A stretch of DNA of 64,000 nt from Larimichthys crocea (Eukaryota; Chordata; Actinopteri; Sciaenidae). Under the pieces are notes generated by a model. The model was given only the letters and a program-made list of their open reading frames with translations. It did not search any database and was not told the origin of the DNA. Position numbers and translations under genes: made by a program. This document shows positions 48,616-61,448 of this stretch, piece after piece (the stretch's first letter is position 1; every line of letters starts with the position of its first letter). Location of the stretch: NCBI RefSeq assembly GCF_000972845.2, contig NC_040025.1:20267399-20331398 (forward strand). Direction: 5' to 3'.

Positions 48616-50992
48616 CTATGTAAAGTAATATGGTTTCTTGACATTGATGCCATATTCTGTAAGGGCAGGGGTCAGGTCCTCCATAGTTAGAGTGTACTTC
48701 TTATCCTATGTAAAGAGAACAGAGAGGGGAAAAAAAGTCATACATTTTCAGATAGAAAACAATCAGAAAAATCACTACATTCATTACATTTAAAGCACAT
48801 CTTTAAAAAAAGGTTACGTCTGAGGCAACTGGAACTGCGACAAGTCCAGTTGCCCCGGACTTAACCTTTTTTGAAGGAAGATGACCTGGACGACCGGGAA
48901 CCTACACAGGATTTAAAGCACATGTTAAATATCAGAGCGACACTGACCTTTGTCTTACTCCTTGAGCTTCCTGAGGCAGTGCCCTTCATTTTACAGTACT
49001 GCAGAGCATCATTGGCAATGTCTGAGATAAACTTCTGAGAAGCAAGGGAGATCAGGCGGATTCTAAAGAAAAGAAAAAGAAAATCATTGCTGCATCTGTA
49101 TAGAAAATAAGTAGTGTATACAGCTTTGGGACTTTTAAAAAAATGAAAAAATGAATTAAACCCGTTAGTAGAAGTCAGGCAGACAATTTTTCAGTGTACA
49201 TTATCATTTACACTCAGTAAACTACATAATCTTATGAGTATTAACTGACTGAAAATTGCTTATCTAAATTCAAACTCTGCCAGTAATTTAAAAAATGTAT
49301 TATCCACTATTTTACCGCATCAAGCATACCTTTTCACCCCCAAATTATTATAAGCAGAAGGACACATACAGAAATGGTTTCAGGTGTGGTAATGATGATT
49401 TGTTTAATAACTAAATTACTGATAGGTTGACTTTATCTCACCATGTCAAATACAATATATAATATAAATATTACCCTCCTCCTACAAGTAATTTTAAGAC
49501 AAACTAAATAGTCTGGTAAATTAACCATATTTATATAATGCTTTTAATTAAAGGGCTTAACAATGTGCCTCTTACTGACCTATTTAAAAAAAAAAAAAAA
49601 AAAAAAACAGTCCACCTGCAACCACTCAGCACTCTGTTCGTGCCTGCCCTGTGAAATGGTGGTTATGCCACTAACGTTTTAATAAATAATAAAACCATTA
49701 ACAGCACTCTGATTTATGTTGATTGGTTTCATGGAGTATCAGACAGACCCGCTCATATATTGAGGGTAGCCTATAATTCATAGAGTTAGAACTTACATTC
49801 TCGGATCAGAGGCCTCAAAGCCAGCCCGGTTGAGGTAGTAGCCTGTAACTGCATCAGGAATCTGAGAGAGAGAAAGAAAGAAAAAAAGAAAGAAGGAAAG
49901 AGCAGAATTCAGCTTATGATTAAAACCTACATTTATTTATAAATATGGTTTAAAGCTTCTCGAATAGTGCACATTTATAGACATTTCTGTAAATGTGTCA
50001 GTTTAGACATCTTGGCTAATTTTCAACTGCAGCCCAATTTTACTGCTATTGACGCTTTTTGTTTGTGAAGAACATTATTACTGTATGTCTGCTATGAACT
50101 GTAGCAAGAACACTGGTACAGCCTCTGACCACTAAAGGAAACCAATAGCAATGTCTAAGAGAACAATGATTCGTCGACTCATCAAGCGTATGAGGGGGAA
50201 TAATATTTTATTGTTTGTACCAAGGCAAATTATTCAGCAGGACTACTTTGTGGCAATGTTGTTGTTTTTTTCCAGGATTTTTATATCAGATTAGGCACAC
50301 ATGCCAGCTTAGGGTACCTGTAAATACTGCATATAGTAATCTAACTGACAAAACATGACTCACTGTGGGAGTGTAGTCTTCCAGCTGCATGAGAAAATCT
50401 GCCAAGGGTGTGGTGGAGACGGCAGGCTTTACATCTCCATTGGTGATGCTTCCAGGAACATAGACGCCGTTGGAGACAGATGTGTCTGCTGATGGTGTCA
50501 CCATGGCCGCTGAGGCTGAAGCTGTAATACAGATGTTTAGGGTGACTTCATTTAGAAAGAAAGAAACAGAAAATGTATACCTATCTGCATTTCACACAAA
50601 AAAACGAGGTGTTTTATACTATTGCCCAAACTAAGGTTGTGCAAAGTCCAAATTCCTCTTGCCAACAGGTGTTACACAAAATATCAGTTCCACACATGAC
50701 GGTGCGTGAACAATTCATAAAGTACTCGCATATATGTTGTGACAGGCAAACAAATCACCCATCTTCAGCAGAAAAGGTGAGCTGTTCTGCCTCGAAGTAA
50801 GAGTTGAGCATCAAAACATGGGACAGACAACATTAGCCCCATGAGTCAAATAACATTACCATTACTCGTGACCGAAGGGATGCTGCTGACGTTGGTTGTT
50901 GTATTATCATTCGCGATACAATTGCTCGAAGTTGAGGACGTCGTTGATGACACTCCGGTTGTTACAGACTGGTTAACATTGTCAATATTCAT
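48616..50992 (-). CDS. taf10: Transcription initiation factor TFIID subunit 10
   Basis: A histone-fold subunit shared by TFIID and SAGA-type complexes. Five coding exons, 5' to 3': 50860-50992, 50364-50521, 49797-49861, 48948-49062, 48616-48705. They sum to 561 nt, 186 aa. The N-terminus is Ser/Thr/Asn-rich and unconserved (human is Gly/Ala-rich and longer, 218 aa). The conserved part starts at NGVYVPGS and has LADFLMQLEDYTPT, IPDAVTGYYLNRAGFEASDP, IRLISLASQKFISDIAND and the KKYTLTMEDL...YGINVKKPYYFT end. Introns keep phase, including the split Ile codon of DPRIIRL. Intron 4 carries a small insertion element. The gene is divergent from the oxidoreductase at 52242. Confidence 0.95.
48788..48923. 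mobile_element. 110-bp hairpin-forming insertion with 13-bp target-site duplication
   Basis: ATTTAAAGCACAT occurs exactly at 48788-48800 and 48911-48923. The 110 bp between begins CTTTAAAAAAAGG and holds GGCAACTGGA facing TCCAGTTGCC, plus AAGTCC facing GGACTT. It ends GGAAGATGACCTGGACGACC and CCTACACAGG. That end resembles one arm of a fold-back repeat I have seen in fish introns. It lies about 25 bp from taf10 exon 4. Confidence 0.75.
49586..49607. repeat. Poly(A) run in taf10 intron 3
   Basis: A homopolymer of about 22 A. No retroposon body was recognised next to it. Confidence 0.9.
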
Positions 50993-51375
50993 GTTGCTAA
51001 CGATAGCTAACGCGCTAACCTTAGCCAGCTAACACCGAGAAATGTCCAAATATGCCCCAAAAAGCGCGACTCTATGCTACTTAGCTATACGATAAGTTTC
51101 TACAAAACACTGTGTTGTGAAGTAAAGCTACTTTTGTAACTCGGACGGTGGGGAAAAAAAAAAAAAAGCACAGAGTCAGGCGCTCGTTAGCATCAGAAAT
51201 GTTTGCCGCTACTGTGCAGCGGAAAGCTGAGCTCACGCTGCGGCGCTAATCGCGTCATGTGACCGAGCTGTATGGACCAGCGGAAGTAGCCGAAGATTTC
51301 CGAAGACTCTCGAAAGATACGTTTGAATGTCTAACTTCGTTTATCTATATTTGTTTGTTGGTTTGTAGCAGCAGC

Positions 51376-51419
<44 letters not shown>

Positions 51420-52241
51420 GAGTAGGCAGACAACTGTTTACATATGTAGTAGCGCTACTAAACCGTGTTTTACGCTTTAGCTGCTAATTGCAATAGAAAT
51501 AGGCAACTAAAATGTTGCCTTCAGGTGCTGTTGTAAATAGCACTGTGTGTAGCGTTAAATGATGATTCACTGGGCTGGCATGCTCGTCAACCAAATGACT
51601 AAAGCGCCTTGTTGAGTAGATGATGTCTCTCCATCACGCTTCAGCTGATATCACTTTATCCATTGTTATACGAATACAATGACCTACATGTGACCTCAAC
51701 GACCCTCATATGGCAACAGCGTGTCCTTAACCCAAACAGGTTTGAATGTACACAACTCTTCACCAGTCTAAAGAAATGATTAAGTGAATGTTTAAGTATC
51801 TAAAACGCAAATCCACCTGCCTGGTACTTACACATTTATTACCTGGATTACTGATAGTTCCTATTTTCAAACAAGGAAAAGTTTACGAGCAGCAGTGAAT
51901 GCGTCAGTAGAGTCTCTCGTGCGCTGTAGAGGGCGTCGCGTGCTTTGCGGCTCGCTCTTTTGTTCGAAGAAGTGAATCACTCGTGTTGTAGTCTTAAGCT
52001 CATCAGATGGGTTTGCAGCACTGGTTTGCAGTCGTGTCTGGAGAACATTGAACACAACATTGGACCGACGCGGAAGCGAGACAGACGGACTTGACAGCTG
52101 CATGGGACAAAACAGGTACTGAGATTAATAGCCGTGTTATGAACTGACAACTAAACACTTACTCAGCCTCCTCCGGGGCATTGTTTAAGGTGCGTTTACA
52201 TCTCAGGTTTGTGTCAAAGTTCACAGGGTTCAAGTCCTATA
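50993..52241. promoter_or_regulatory. Divergent promoter region of taf10 and the oxidoreductase gene
   Basis: 1.25 kb between two opposed start codons. The taf10 side (51,000-51,260) is GC-richer and includes GTCATGTGAC. A (TAG)n run lies at 51,370-51,420. On the plus strand, sequence ending TGGGACAAAACAG|GTACTG near 52,116 and the acceptor CATCTCAG near 52,204 suggest a non-coding 5' exon for the oxidoreductase. Confidence 0.45.
51366..51425. repeat. (TAG)n trinucleotide microsatellite
   Basis: About seventeen units. It makes an artificial poly-Ser frame that is not a gene. Confidence 0.95.
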
Positions 52242-55200
52242 ATGGCTCATCGTGTACATGTCATCGTGGTGGGAGCTGGCTGTCGAGGAGAGATTTACTC
52301 CCAGTATGCAAACGTCCATCCTGAACGTGTGGAGGTCTGAAGACTCATTTTTGTGGATTGTGTTATTAATTAACTGTGTTGATAAGGATATATTGTGGCA
52401 CCATAATATCTCTTTTGAGATCATTGACAAGACACCCATAAAAGCACCATGTAAAGGATAATAGAAAGGTTTATGTCAGAGTACAAGCTCATCCTCAAAT
52501 CCATGTTTTCTGTGACAATATAAGTTTAAAAAAGGGCAGTGAATTAAATAGTTGTGTTTAGCTATTTTGTTAGTTTAGCTGTTTAGTTTCTATTTCCACG
52601 ACTGGCCATGTATTGAGTTGTTATATCTAATAATAGTCCACTTCATTTACTCAACTTCTCCCTTTCAGGTCGTTGCAGTAGCTGATCCAAGGAAATTTGC
52701 TCGTACTAAACTTCAGCAGCAACACAAAATTGTAGATGAAAACATATTTGAAGGTGAGCATGAAAGAAGAAAAAGTGCATTTAACTGTTTATATCGATTT
52801 GCTCCATACTAAATTACTGTTTTTTTTTTCAATCTAGACTGGCACAGTATAGTTGAAAGAGAGAAGTTTGCAGACGCTGTGTTAATTTGTACACCAGACC
52901 GCCTTCATAAGGTAAACATACAATATCTGTGCTTTCTTATATGTAGTATCAATGTGTGACACTTATTTTTTATTGTTTTCTGTGTACACACCATCATTAT
53001 TGGTCTATTAAACTGGTTTGTGTTGCACAGGAACCCGCGGTGGCTTTTGCAAAGAAAGGCTATCATGTTCTGCTGGAGAAACCAATGGCAGTGAGTGTTG
53101 TGTAAATAAATATTAACCCTCTCAACACTGAGCATGACTTTAATATTGACATGGGTGTCCTCCAGATTGATTTTACAACAACATTTTTGCATGTTAGATT
53201 TGTAAATCTGTACTTTGATTAAACATTTTTTTTAAAAACACATCACACTATATATATATTTATTTTTATCACAGTATAACTATTTTGTTTATTTCAAACA
53301 CATTGCACATGTCAGAAAAAATACTATTTTAATCTGAAGTGCCAGTTTCTCTCTCTCTGTTTCTCTGTGTGACACTCATGCCTTCCTTGCACATTAATGT
53401 GTTTTCACGACTTTAGACAACTCCTGAAGACTGCGTGGCGATTGTGGAAGCTTGCATTCAGAGTGGTGTGATGCTATCAGTGGGTCACGTCCTCCGCTAT
53501 GATCCCGTCATCCACAAGATAAAGGTGAAAATCTTGTGTCCTGCCTTCTATATATGAAAATATTTGATAGTTTCTGACAGTTTGGGGTTTAAAGATGTTT
53601 GTTTTGACACGTTTACCTGTAATTGATTTCAATAAGATATTAATAAGGAGTGATAAGGCCATTTTAGTAGTTTTAATTACAACATTGAAATATTTTTTTT
53701 TAATTAAACAAATGTAATTGATCTTTTTCCAGGAGCTGATAGATGCTGGAGTCATTGGGGATGTGATCCACATTCAGCATCTCGAGCCAGTAAGAATTCA
53801 AATAGAATAAATTAGGGAGAAAATAATACTTCACATCAGTGTGCCGAATGAAACCCATTCATTAAACAGTATGTTTTTTTTAATGCAGGCATAACTGCTA
53901 ACTGTTAATGATTAGTCCTGTTGACCTCATGTTCCAGGTTGGGTTTTACCACTTTGCTCACTCATTTGTTCGGGGAAACTGGAGGAATGAAGCAGAGAGC
54001 TCTTTTGCCCTTTTAGCTAAGTCATGCCATGACATCGACCTAATGCATCACTGGGCTGGGGCACGCAGGTAAACCAACAGACAGCAGTCAATGATCAACT
54101 CTGAGCTTGTTTAATGTTAAGAAGCAAGATGCAGTGCTAAAATAAATAAGTTGGTTGGTCAGCTGGTTGATTTGGGTGCATCAATCTGTCAAATGCCTCT
54201 ATCCAAATGATGCTAGAAGAAACTAGACCCCTCAGCCCGGTGTTTTGTTTCAGGCTAGGTTGTTTTCTATATGTTGTTTTTCCCAAGATTAATCATTTAC
54301 ATTGTTGTTTGTCCTTGGCAGATGTGTGAAAGTGTCATCATTTGGATCTGTCAGCCACTTCACAAAAGAAAACAAGGTATGTAGCATAATACATAATCCT
54401 CACTATCACAAAGGAAACCAGTAGCCACTGCAGATATAAACAAATATTTGTATTTTGTTCTGTCGCTTTACAGAAGAATCATTTATACAGCACATTATGA
54501 TAGCACTTAAATCCTTTTCAACGTGTTTTTGTGTCATATCTGTGCCAATGCTGACATGATAAATCCTGATACCAATTATAAATATAAAATGTGAAATTGT
54601 CAGCCAACAGGTGCTGGAAATCGCTGCCTGGATTGTTCAATAGAAAAACACTGTCCGTACTCAGCAAGCAAAATCTACCTGGATAGAGTGAAACAGGTGG
54701 ATATTTCAACATGTGGTTTTCACCAGTTTTCTTCTTTATTTTACCATCTGTGAACGTAATTTCTCTTTACGTGTGCTAGGGTCACACCGGGTGGCCTGTG
54801 TCAGTCATATGTCCAAGCTCGTTCCCAGACATCGAGTCAGTAACTGATGCGCTGAGGACTGGACCATATGGCCGCTGTGTCTATGAGTGTGACAATGATG
54901 TCTGCAGTAACCAGGTAAGACAACACTGGCTTTATAACACACTCAAGACTGGCTGTCAGTCTCTATGGTATCTCTCTTACCTATGAAGTTTCCTTTCTGC
55001 CTAAATAAAACGTCATCATCATGCCCATCAGGCATGCACCAGTATCCAACATAAGGTCAACATACTGTGTGGCATCACAGGCTGCATTTCCTTGTTGTAT
55101 GTGTCTGCTGTTCACTGCTCGTACTGCCTCTATCAGAATTCATGTCATTTTCTTAAGTAACATTTCTCTTTTTTTTTTTTTTTACTTTGAGAAGATTTAT

Positions 55201-56038
55201 GCCATTTTCAAATTGTCTTCAATGGTAATTATTTACATTTAGCAACACAACTCTTATGTCCTGTTTATCTGATCTGTTTGCTCAGGTTGTTAACATGGAG
55301 TTTGAAGGGGGTTTGACGGCAGCCTTTTCCATGGTGGCATTCACTGAGGAGATTTGCAAGCGAAAAACAACCATCTATGGCAGCAAGGTAAGAAAAAAAA
55401 AAGTAAAAATCTTTAAAAATTACTTTAAAGAAAAGAATCACGTTATGATCAAAAATTATGGGCAAGTGTACACTGCAGTATTATGTGCGGCCTCTTTCAT
55501 ATAGCTATCGGCTAATATATATACTGAACTATGTCTTCACAGGGGGAGCTGTCATATAATGGCCATGAGGTACGTGTGTTTGACTTTCTGACCCAGAGAT
55601 CTACAAAACACACAGCAAACAATAATACCCCCAAGTGCTTTGGCATGAGTGGACATGGTGGAGCAGACTACCACCTTATGGATGCCTTTGTTTCTGCTGT
55701 GGCGGTAAGTGCTTACAAATACTTTTCATTTTGTCCATGTATAGTTTCCTGTAGAATATTCACTGTATTTCCATGTTTGGACCTATAGGAGGCACTGACA
55801 CTAAATTGATTCGATTTTGAAACACTGACTGTGATGGTTGATTTAGTGTGTGTTTGTGTTTTTGTGAGTGTAGAACAATGATCCATCCCTGATCCGCTCG
55901 GGTCCTGAGGAGACTCTGCTGAGCCATTTGTTGGTGTTTGAAGCTGAGCGTTCACGACTGGAGAGCAGGGTGGTGTACTGTGGTGACACCAGCCAGAGCT
56001 CGACTCAAAGTGACAAGAACCTGACCTCCTCACCTTAA
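52242..56038 (+). CDS. Gfo/Idh/MocA-family NAD(P)-dependent oxidoreductase
   Basis: Thirteen exons: 52242-52334, 52669-52753, 52838-52911, 53031-53090, 53417-53524, 53733-53789, 53938-54068, 54322-54376, 54604-54696, 54780-54914, 55286-55387, 55543-55704, 55874-56038. They sum to 1320 nt, 439 aa. The N-terminal Rossmann fold has VIVVGAGCRGE (Gly11, Gly13, Gly16) and VVAVADPR. LLEKPMA (Lys101) is the family's EKP motif, followed by GHVLRYDP. The second domain has CHDIDLMHHW and a cysteine cluster, RCLDCSIEKHCPYSA (Cys229, 232, 238), with more Cys at CVYECDNDVC. That cluster is typical of bacterial sugar-type dehydrogenases of this family. The likely substrate is a sugar or cyclitol, but it cannot be read from sequence. 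No signal peptide, so probably cytosolic. I know of no clear human orthologue. AATAAA is at 56050. Confidence 0.9.
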
Positions 56039-56691
56039 AAATCACTGTGAATAAAGCAGACGATTAAAAACTTCTAGATTCTTGTATGACCAAATCTCAT
56101 AATGTAATCAATGCTGATAATTCAGTTCATATTGCTCAGGGATGTTAATAATGTCTGTTGTTGTGTGTGTGTGTGACTGAGTGAGAGAATGACCTGTTTA
56201 GTTTCTAAATTATTATGATACCAACAACTTGACCATTTATTTATAGCATAATGTGATATTGTTATGACTGTTTGAGTTATGTTCATGTATTTTTTTAATT
56301 GCTACTAAAAAGATGGGAATCTGTATAAATTATAAAATTAAATAGTTTTTTCTCATTGTTTGCGCTTAATGTCATCCCACACACAATATGACAGTCAGTG
56401 TGCACATACTGTATATCTGACATAGAGCATATCTCAGATATTCACAAATGCTTTTTTGAAATGTTAAGGGCTACTACTGAAACATGGAGAGACTAAGACC
56501 TAAATTTAATAGCTATAGGTACCATTGATATTCACAGAAATATATAGTATACAAAGATAGACACTGCTTTTTATTCCATGCAACTTGCTCCCTTTATTAA
56601 TTCATATTAGAAGCTAAAAAGCTCAGCACAGACTTGTTGTCAGTGTGCAGTAGCTCATAGCAGCTCTAAGGAGCAGCACCGGACGGAAACA
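56039..56691. other. Convergent 3' flanks
   Basis: AT-rich, no gene. It holds the oxidoreductase polyadenylation signal (56050-56055, plus) and that of the coiled-coil gene (56593-56598, minus). Confidence 0.6.
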
Positions 56692-57930
56692 TCACTCCGG
56701 TGTCTTTTTTCTCTGAACCTGAAAAATACATGAAAACATATTTTCATGCCTGTCAGAGCATATCATATTGAAATTAGTGACATAACTTTAACTAGGCAAT
56801 ATCAATATCAATAAAAATTAATCTGTTACATTTAATCTAACAAAAGTTTGATAATAAAATCTGCATGTGGGATACCACAGATTAATGACTTATGTACTGT
56901 AAACAGAAACATTTCACCAACTAAAAGTGAAAGTTTTTTCTTTATTTTTCGCTCTGAAGAAATTGAGAAATCTTCAGTCCTACTTACTCTCTTGTTGGCC
57001 AGTGTCCGCAGACCCTCTCTACTCACTGGCTCCTTTGCCTCCAGCAGCACTGATGCCACCAAATCTGCCTCATCCCTTTTACTGAAGTATGACAGAAATC
57101 ATTCATTTATATGTGATTGATCATCTTCTATGTGCATACTTATAAAGATTTAAAAAAAAAAAAGACATACACAGGTGCAGGGATCGCAGCAGCAATGGTC
57201 AAGTCAGCAGGTGGGGGGCTTATTCCCAGTAGCTGCCCCGCAATGGTACTGAGACTGTCAATGTCCTGCAGGTGAGAAAGTGTATTAACACGATTTTCAT
57301 CTCTGCTCACATGTTCTGTTTTAAATTTCTTTTCATAAATGTGAGGCCAGAGGCTAAATACTACTATATGTCTCCATCTGGCATCTGAGCTCACTGTTGT
57401 GGTGTTTCATGTCCACATACCCATTCACTAGGCCTTTCCTGTAAGTGAAGATAAGACTGCAGAGCGAGAAGCTCATTGACTTGGTCCTCCACCATTCTGA
57501 GGTATGCTTTGATGTTTTCATCCTGGTCTCTGTCAGAGGAATCCAGCTGGTCGCAGGTCACCAAGCTTCCATAGCATATCTGAAGCAATGATTTGACACC
57601 TAGTGAAAGTAGATAAGAGAATGTAAATATTTCTACAAAACTGATGTTATTATGTTGTGTTTTATCCCCCACAGATGAACACTGTCTATACTTATTTATG
57701 TTAAACTGTTGTTCATGATAGCCATGTCAGGTGCTCTATTTTTTGCTGTTCTGCTGTCAAGACCACAGCTGCAGTTGCTACCCAACAGCAGATATTACAA
57801 ACAGTTGTGTTATTCTACACCTAATAGGACAAATCAAATTGAACAGAGGGTGAGCTTCAACTGTTTTTACTTTATCACCTGCAAACACAATATACACTTT
57901 AAGTACTGTGTTGGGACTAAACATTCACAT

Positions 57931-57996
<66 letters not shown>

Positions 57997-58004
57997 ATAT
58001 AATG

Positions 58005-58055
<51 letters not shown>

Positions 58056-60984
58056 ATATGTAGGTTTACTAGTGAGAAAACAAAAAGGGGGTGTTCTCCA
58101 CTGTACCTTCTTTAAGTTGATCTAGGAGCTTTTCCATGAAGTCAACACAGTATTGAGTCACTGCCAGCTTTTGCTCGGTGGCTTCTTGTTTGATGGAAAC
58201 TTTCGTCCGGAGAACCTGATGCTGCTCTAGCTGCTGCTGCTCCTCCGCCAAAAAGGTCTCTCTCTCACTACAAAGCTTTCAGTCGGAGACATAATGTAAG
58301 ACACCATACAATCCCAATGACAATTTTATTTTCTTATTTACGTCTTTTCCCTTCTCTCAAACACACAGAAAACACCAACCTGAGTGATGTGCTTCCGAAT
58401 CACCTCGGTTTCACTATGCTGATAGTTGACAAAGTTCAGTAAAGTGTAGTTCTGCTCCTCCCCTGATGTAAAAATAAATATATATGTCAATAGATCGCAA
58501 CATATTTTCATTGCTGATGAAATGCACAACCTCCATTACCTCAGTAATGTTTAATGGGGACCTACTTTGAATGAAGTTCCTGATCAGTTTGTCCAGGTCG
58601 CTGTCCCCTGTCTCTCTGAGGGTTTTGTTGATAACATCCTCAAAATCTTCCAGTCCCAATTCGTTAGACTCCAGAGTCTTGCCCTTCTCCACTACAGAGA
58701 CAAATATGAAACTGAAATGAAACTCATACATTACAAGACTCTTACTTTACCTATCATACCCAATAGATAAAGCTTGTACGAGAGCTGCTGTACACAAGCA
58801 ATGATGAATTAACACATTGATAGCTGGGATATATTGTAGGAATATTGTAATATAAAATCCAAACAATTATAGAATTAAGAATTTACTTTAATTCATAATT
58901 TATAATATGACTGCTCCTGCCTCAAATTAGTGTTAAAAGGTTGTGTTTTCAGATTAAATAATAAAACATTTTTATCCTCTTTTCAGTGAAGTAACATCTT
59001 TTGAACACAAGGTGTCACTAGTTCACTTTGTTAGAGGTCAACAAGCCACCAGCTTGGATTGACAGTGGTGTGATGTGTTCGACAGTCTGTGTAGATGCAT
59101 AGTGCCACATTTTATTGGAAAGACAAGAGGAAGAATTAATTTAATACACTCAGGTTGCTGAAATTAAAACTATGAAATTGTGACGGTTTTGAGTTTGTTT
59201 AGTGTGCCCTGTTTTATTTTGTAGTTTTGGCCTATCTGTGTCTTACATTTCTACTTCCTGCCTTTGTTTTCCCACCAGTTCTTGATTTTGTTCCAGTCTG
59301 ATTTGTTTCACCTGTGTCGAGTTGTCCTGCCTTTGTTTCCTTTTTTTTATTTTTTTTTTTTTTTATATTCACCTTTTCTGCAGCCCGAGTTCAGGTTGTT
59401 GCATCCAATAGTCTTTATATTTAAGAAACCCTGAACGCAGGACTGATGACAGAGTTCTCGTTCCAGGTCGCTGCTTTCTTTGATATAGTGAGCCGTATCC
59501 TTTGCATTCTGGTCCTCCAGCATCTTCCGTTTTTCCTTGATCTTCTCTCTAGTTGCAGACATAAACACATATACATATTCTTTCATGCACCTGAAGAATA
59601 CAAATATGGATATGCAAATCTAATCTCTCAGAATTGTTTACCTGACATTGAAGGTTTCAGTGCATGTAGTCATAAGGTTACAAATATCCTTGCGATTTGC
59701 ATGCAGTTCCTAAATGAGATAACACAGACTTCACTGTCTACAGTCTCAAGTTATACTTTGTTAATTACCCCCGTAACTGGCCATCCCACATTAAAACATG
59801 TCCACTATCAACAGCCAACTCTTGTTGGGAGATAAAACCAACCATTTCCAGTTGAGATTGAATTTGCAGGAAGTGTTTCTTCTCTAACTGCAGTGTCTTC
59901 AGCTCCTCCCTCAACTCTCCATTCCTGGCCATCAGCTTATTAAAGCATTCACGACCCTAGAATAAAAACATACCTTAATATTTGTCAACTAGTAACAGGT
60001 TTTACATCGGTATGAAGGTCAACTGACAAACCATTTGATAGATATGATGTTGGTGAAAACTTAATTTGACTTTTGACAAACCATGTGCAGTTTGTTTTCT
60101 ATTAACCGGGTGCTTTTTAGTAATTTGCTGTCATCCGATTGCAAACTGGGGCGTGTCGTTGCCCCACCAGTCTTCTGTCCTACCAACTTCCTCTCCCATT
60201 TCGAAATCTGGAAATACAGGCAACAAGTAGGGTCAAATCAGGAGCAATTCACTGTGCTGCATTCTGCAAATGGTCCATGGTAAAACACCCTTCACCTGAT
60301 CTTTCAAAGATGCTATTTGTGCCTCTTCTGCTTTCAGCTCTTCGTCTATTTTGTCTTTACAGGTCAACATGGCAGAAAGGTCTTGAACAACAGGATCGGT
60401 ACCAGAGGTGAAACTACTCTGAGAGACTCCAAAACTGCTTAAAAGTACTTCACGTTCATCCAGAAGCCTCTGGATCTCATGTCTGATCACACAGCGACAC
60501 AAAGTCAAAACATGTAAATGTACAGAGGACATAACAAGTTTACACTTCAGTCAAACATTAAAACAGGGATGCCTTTAAAAGCAACATAAGTCTTAATGTC
60601 AGCTACTGTTATTTCATAAAACTTTAACCAGTACTCATGATCTACAAATCAACCTAGAATGCCATCATTTGCTGTGATATTTCTCTTTTTTGCTACCTTC
60701 ATATCACTGTTTCATATCAAGCATGCACTCAAAACGTCATCAGATCTCTGTACTAACTCGTCTCTGTTGAAGAGGGCTTGGGTTTTCGTAGTGTACGCCC
60801 GGTAGGCTCCCTCTTCTCTGCGATACTGCTGCTGCAGTTTGATCAGGTCTGCCTCGGCTGCATTCAAAGTTATCCAGAAAAGGTTATTCAGTTACTGAAG
60901 TCATTTGATGCTAAAGGTGAATAGCTTGTTGCTTAACTCACAACAATCCCAAAGTATTTGACTTCTGACAGATCGCCGACTCAT
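56692..60984 (-). CDS. Coiled-coil protein of the ODAD1 (CCDC114)/CCDC63 family
   Basis: Members dock outer dynein arms on ciliary or sperm axonemes. Thirteen coding exons, 5' to 3': 60942-60984, 60758-60857, 60296-60482, 59843-59956, 59642-59709, 59373-59548, 58566-58691, 58380-58462, 58107-58263, 57421-57599, 57171-57265, 56988-57081, 56692-56718. They sum to 1449 nt, 482 aa, all phases consistent. Family marks: LIKLQQQYRREEGAYRAYT; FNKLMARNGELREELKTLQL; a TGDSDLDKLIRNFI then EEQNYTLLNFVNYQ block (human ODAD1 SDPDLLVQKY then NFAEFNFINEQN); DRDQDENIKAYLRMVEDQ. Heptad-rich throughout. Shorter than human ODAD1 (670) or CCDC63 (563) because the long C-terminal tail is absent. The acceptor before 58263 was chosen by frame. 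Which paralogue it is cannot be settled here. Confidence 0.78.
57939..58052. repeat. Compound (CT)n(TA)n(CA)n microsatellite
   Basis: CT run (57939-57976), TA-rich block, then CA run (58020-58050), in the intron between exons 10 and 9 of the coiled-coil gene. Confidence 0.95.
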
Positions 60985-61378
60985 GTTGAATTGTAGCCAC
61001 TGAAAAGTGAAATTATTATCAGATTGATGACTTCTTAAGACAAATGTTGACAGTAACGTACAAAGTCAAAACTACAACTAGGTTAGCTTAAATCTTAACT
61101 GACTTTAGCCTAACTAACACAGGTTGTTAGCGACTAACATTAACAAATAGTGCTGCCACAATAACTAACTAAGTTTAGGTTGGCTAGAGTTAGCTCTGAA
61201 GCTATTTAAACTAACTGAAAAAGCATGATTAGCATTATTTAAACTACTTAGCATAATTGGTTCCTTATCTTTAGCTAGCTTTATCTCTCTGATTAACTCG
61301 ACGAAGATAGCTAGATAAAAGTTCAAACAAATTCAACCGTTATAGATAAATAAAAGGCTGTATAAAAACGTATTTACC

Positions 61379-61448
61379 GTGAATGTTGGGTAAGTAAGAT
61401 AGCAGGTTTAACTAAGCTAAACTGATGCTCAAACTGCAGCCGTTAGCC
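61379..61448 (-). other. Presumed 5' non-coding exon of the ODAD1/CCDC63-like gene
   Basis: On the minus strand a donor CACG|GTAAATAC ends an exon at about 61379. The next acceptor (TTTTCAG, near 61004) opens the exon with ATG at 60984. The X-box lies just upstream. Confidence 0.4.

Noticed and set aside
51259..51480. Poly-Ser reading frame
   Set aside because: Produced by the (TAG)n microsatellite.
57709..58052. Frames with poly-Leu/Ser or Arg-Glu and Tyr-Ile repeats
   Set aside because: Produced by the CT/TA/CA compound microsatellite in an intron.
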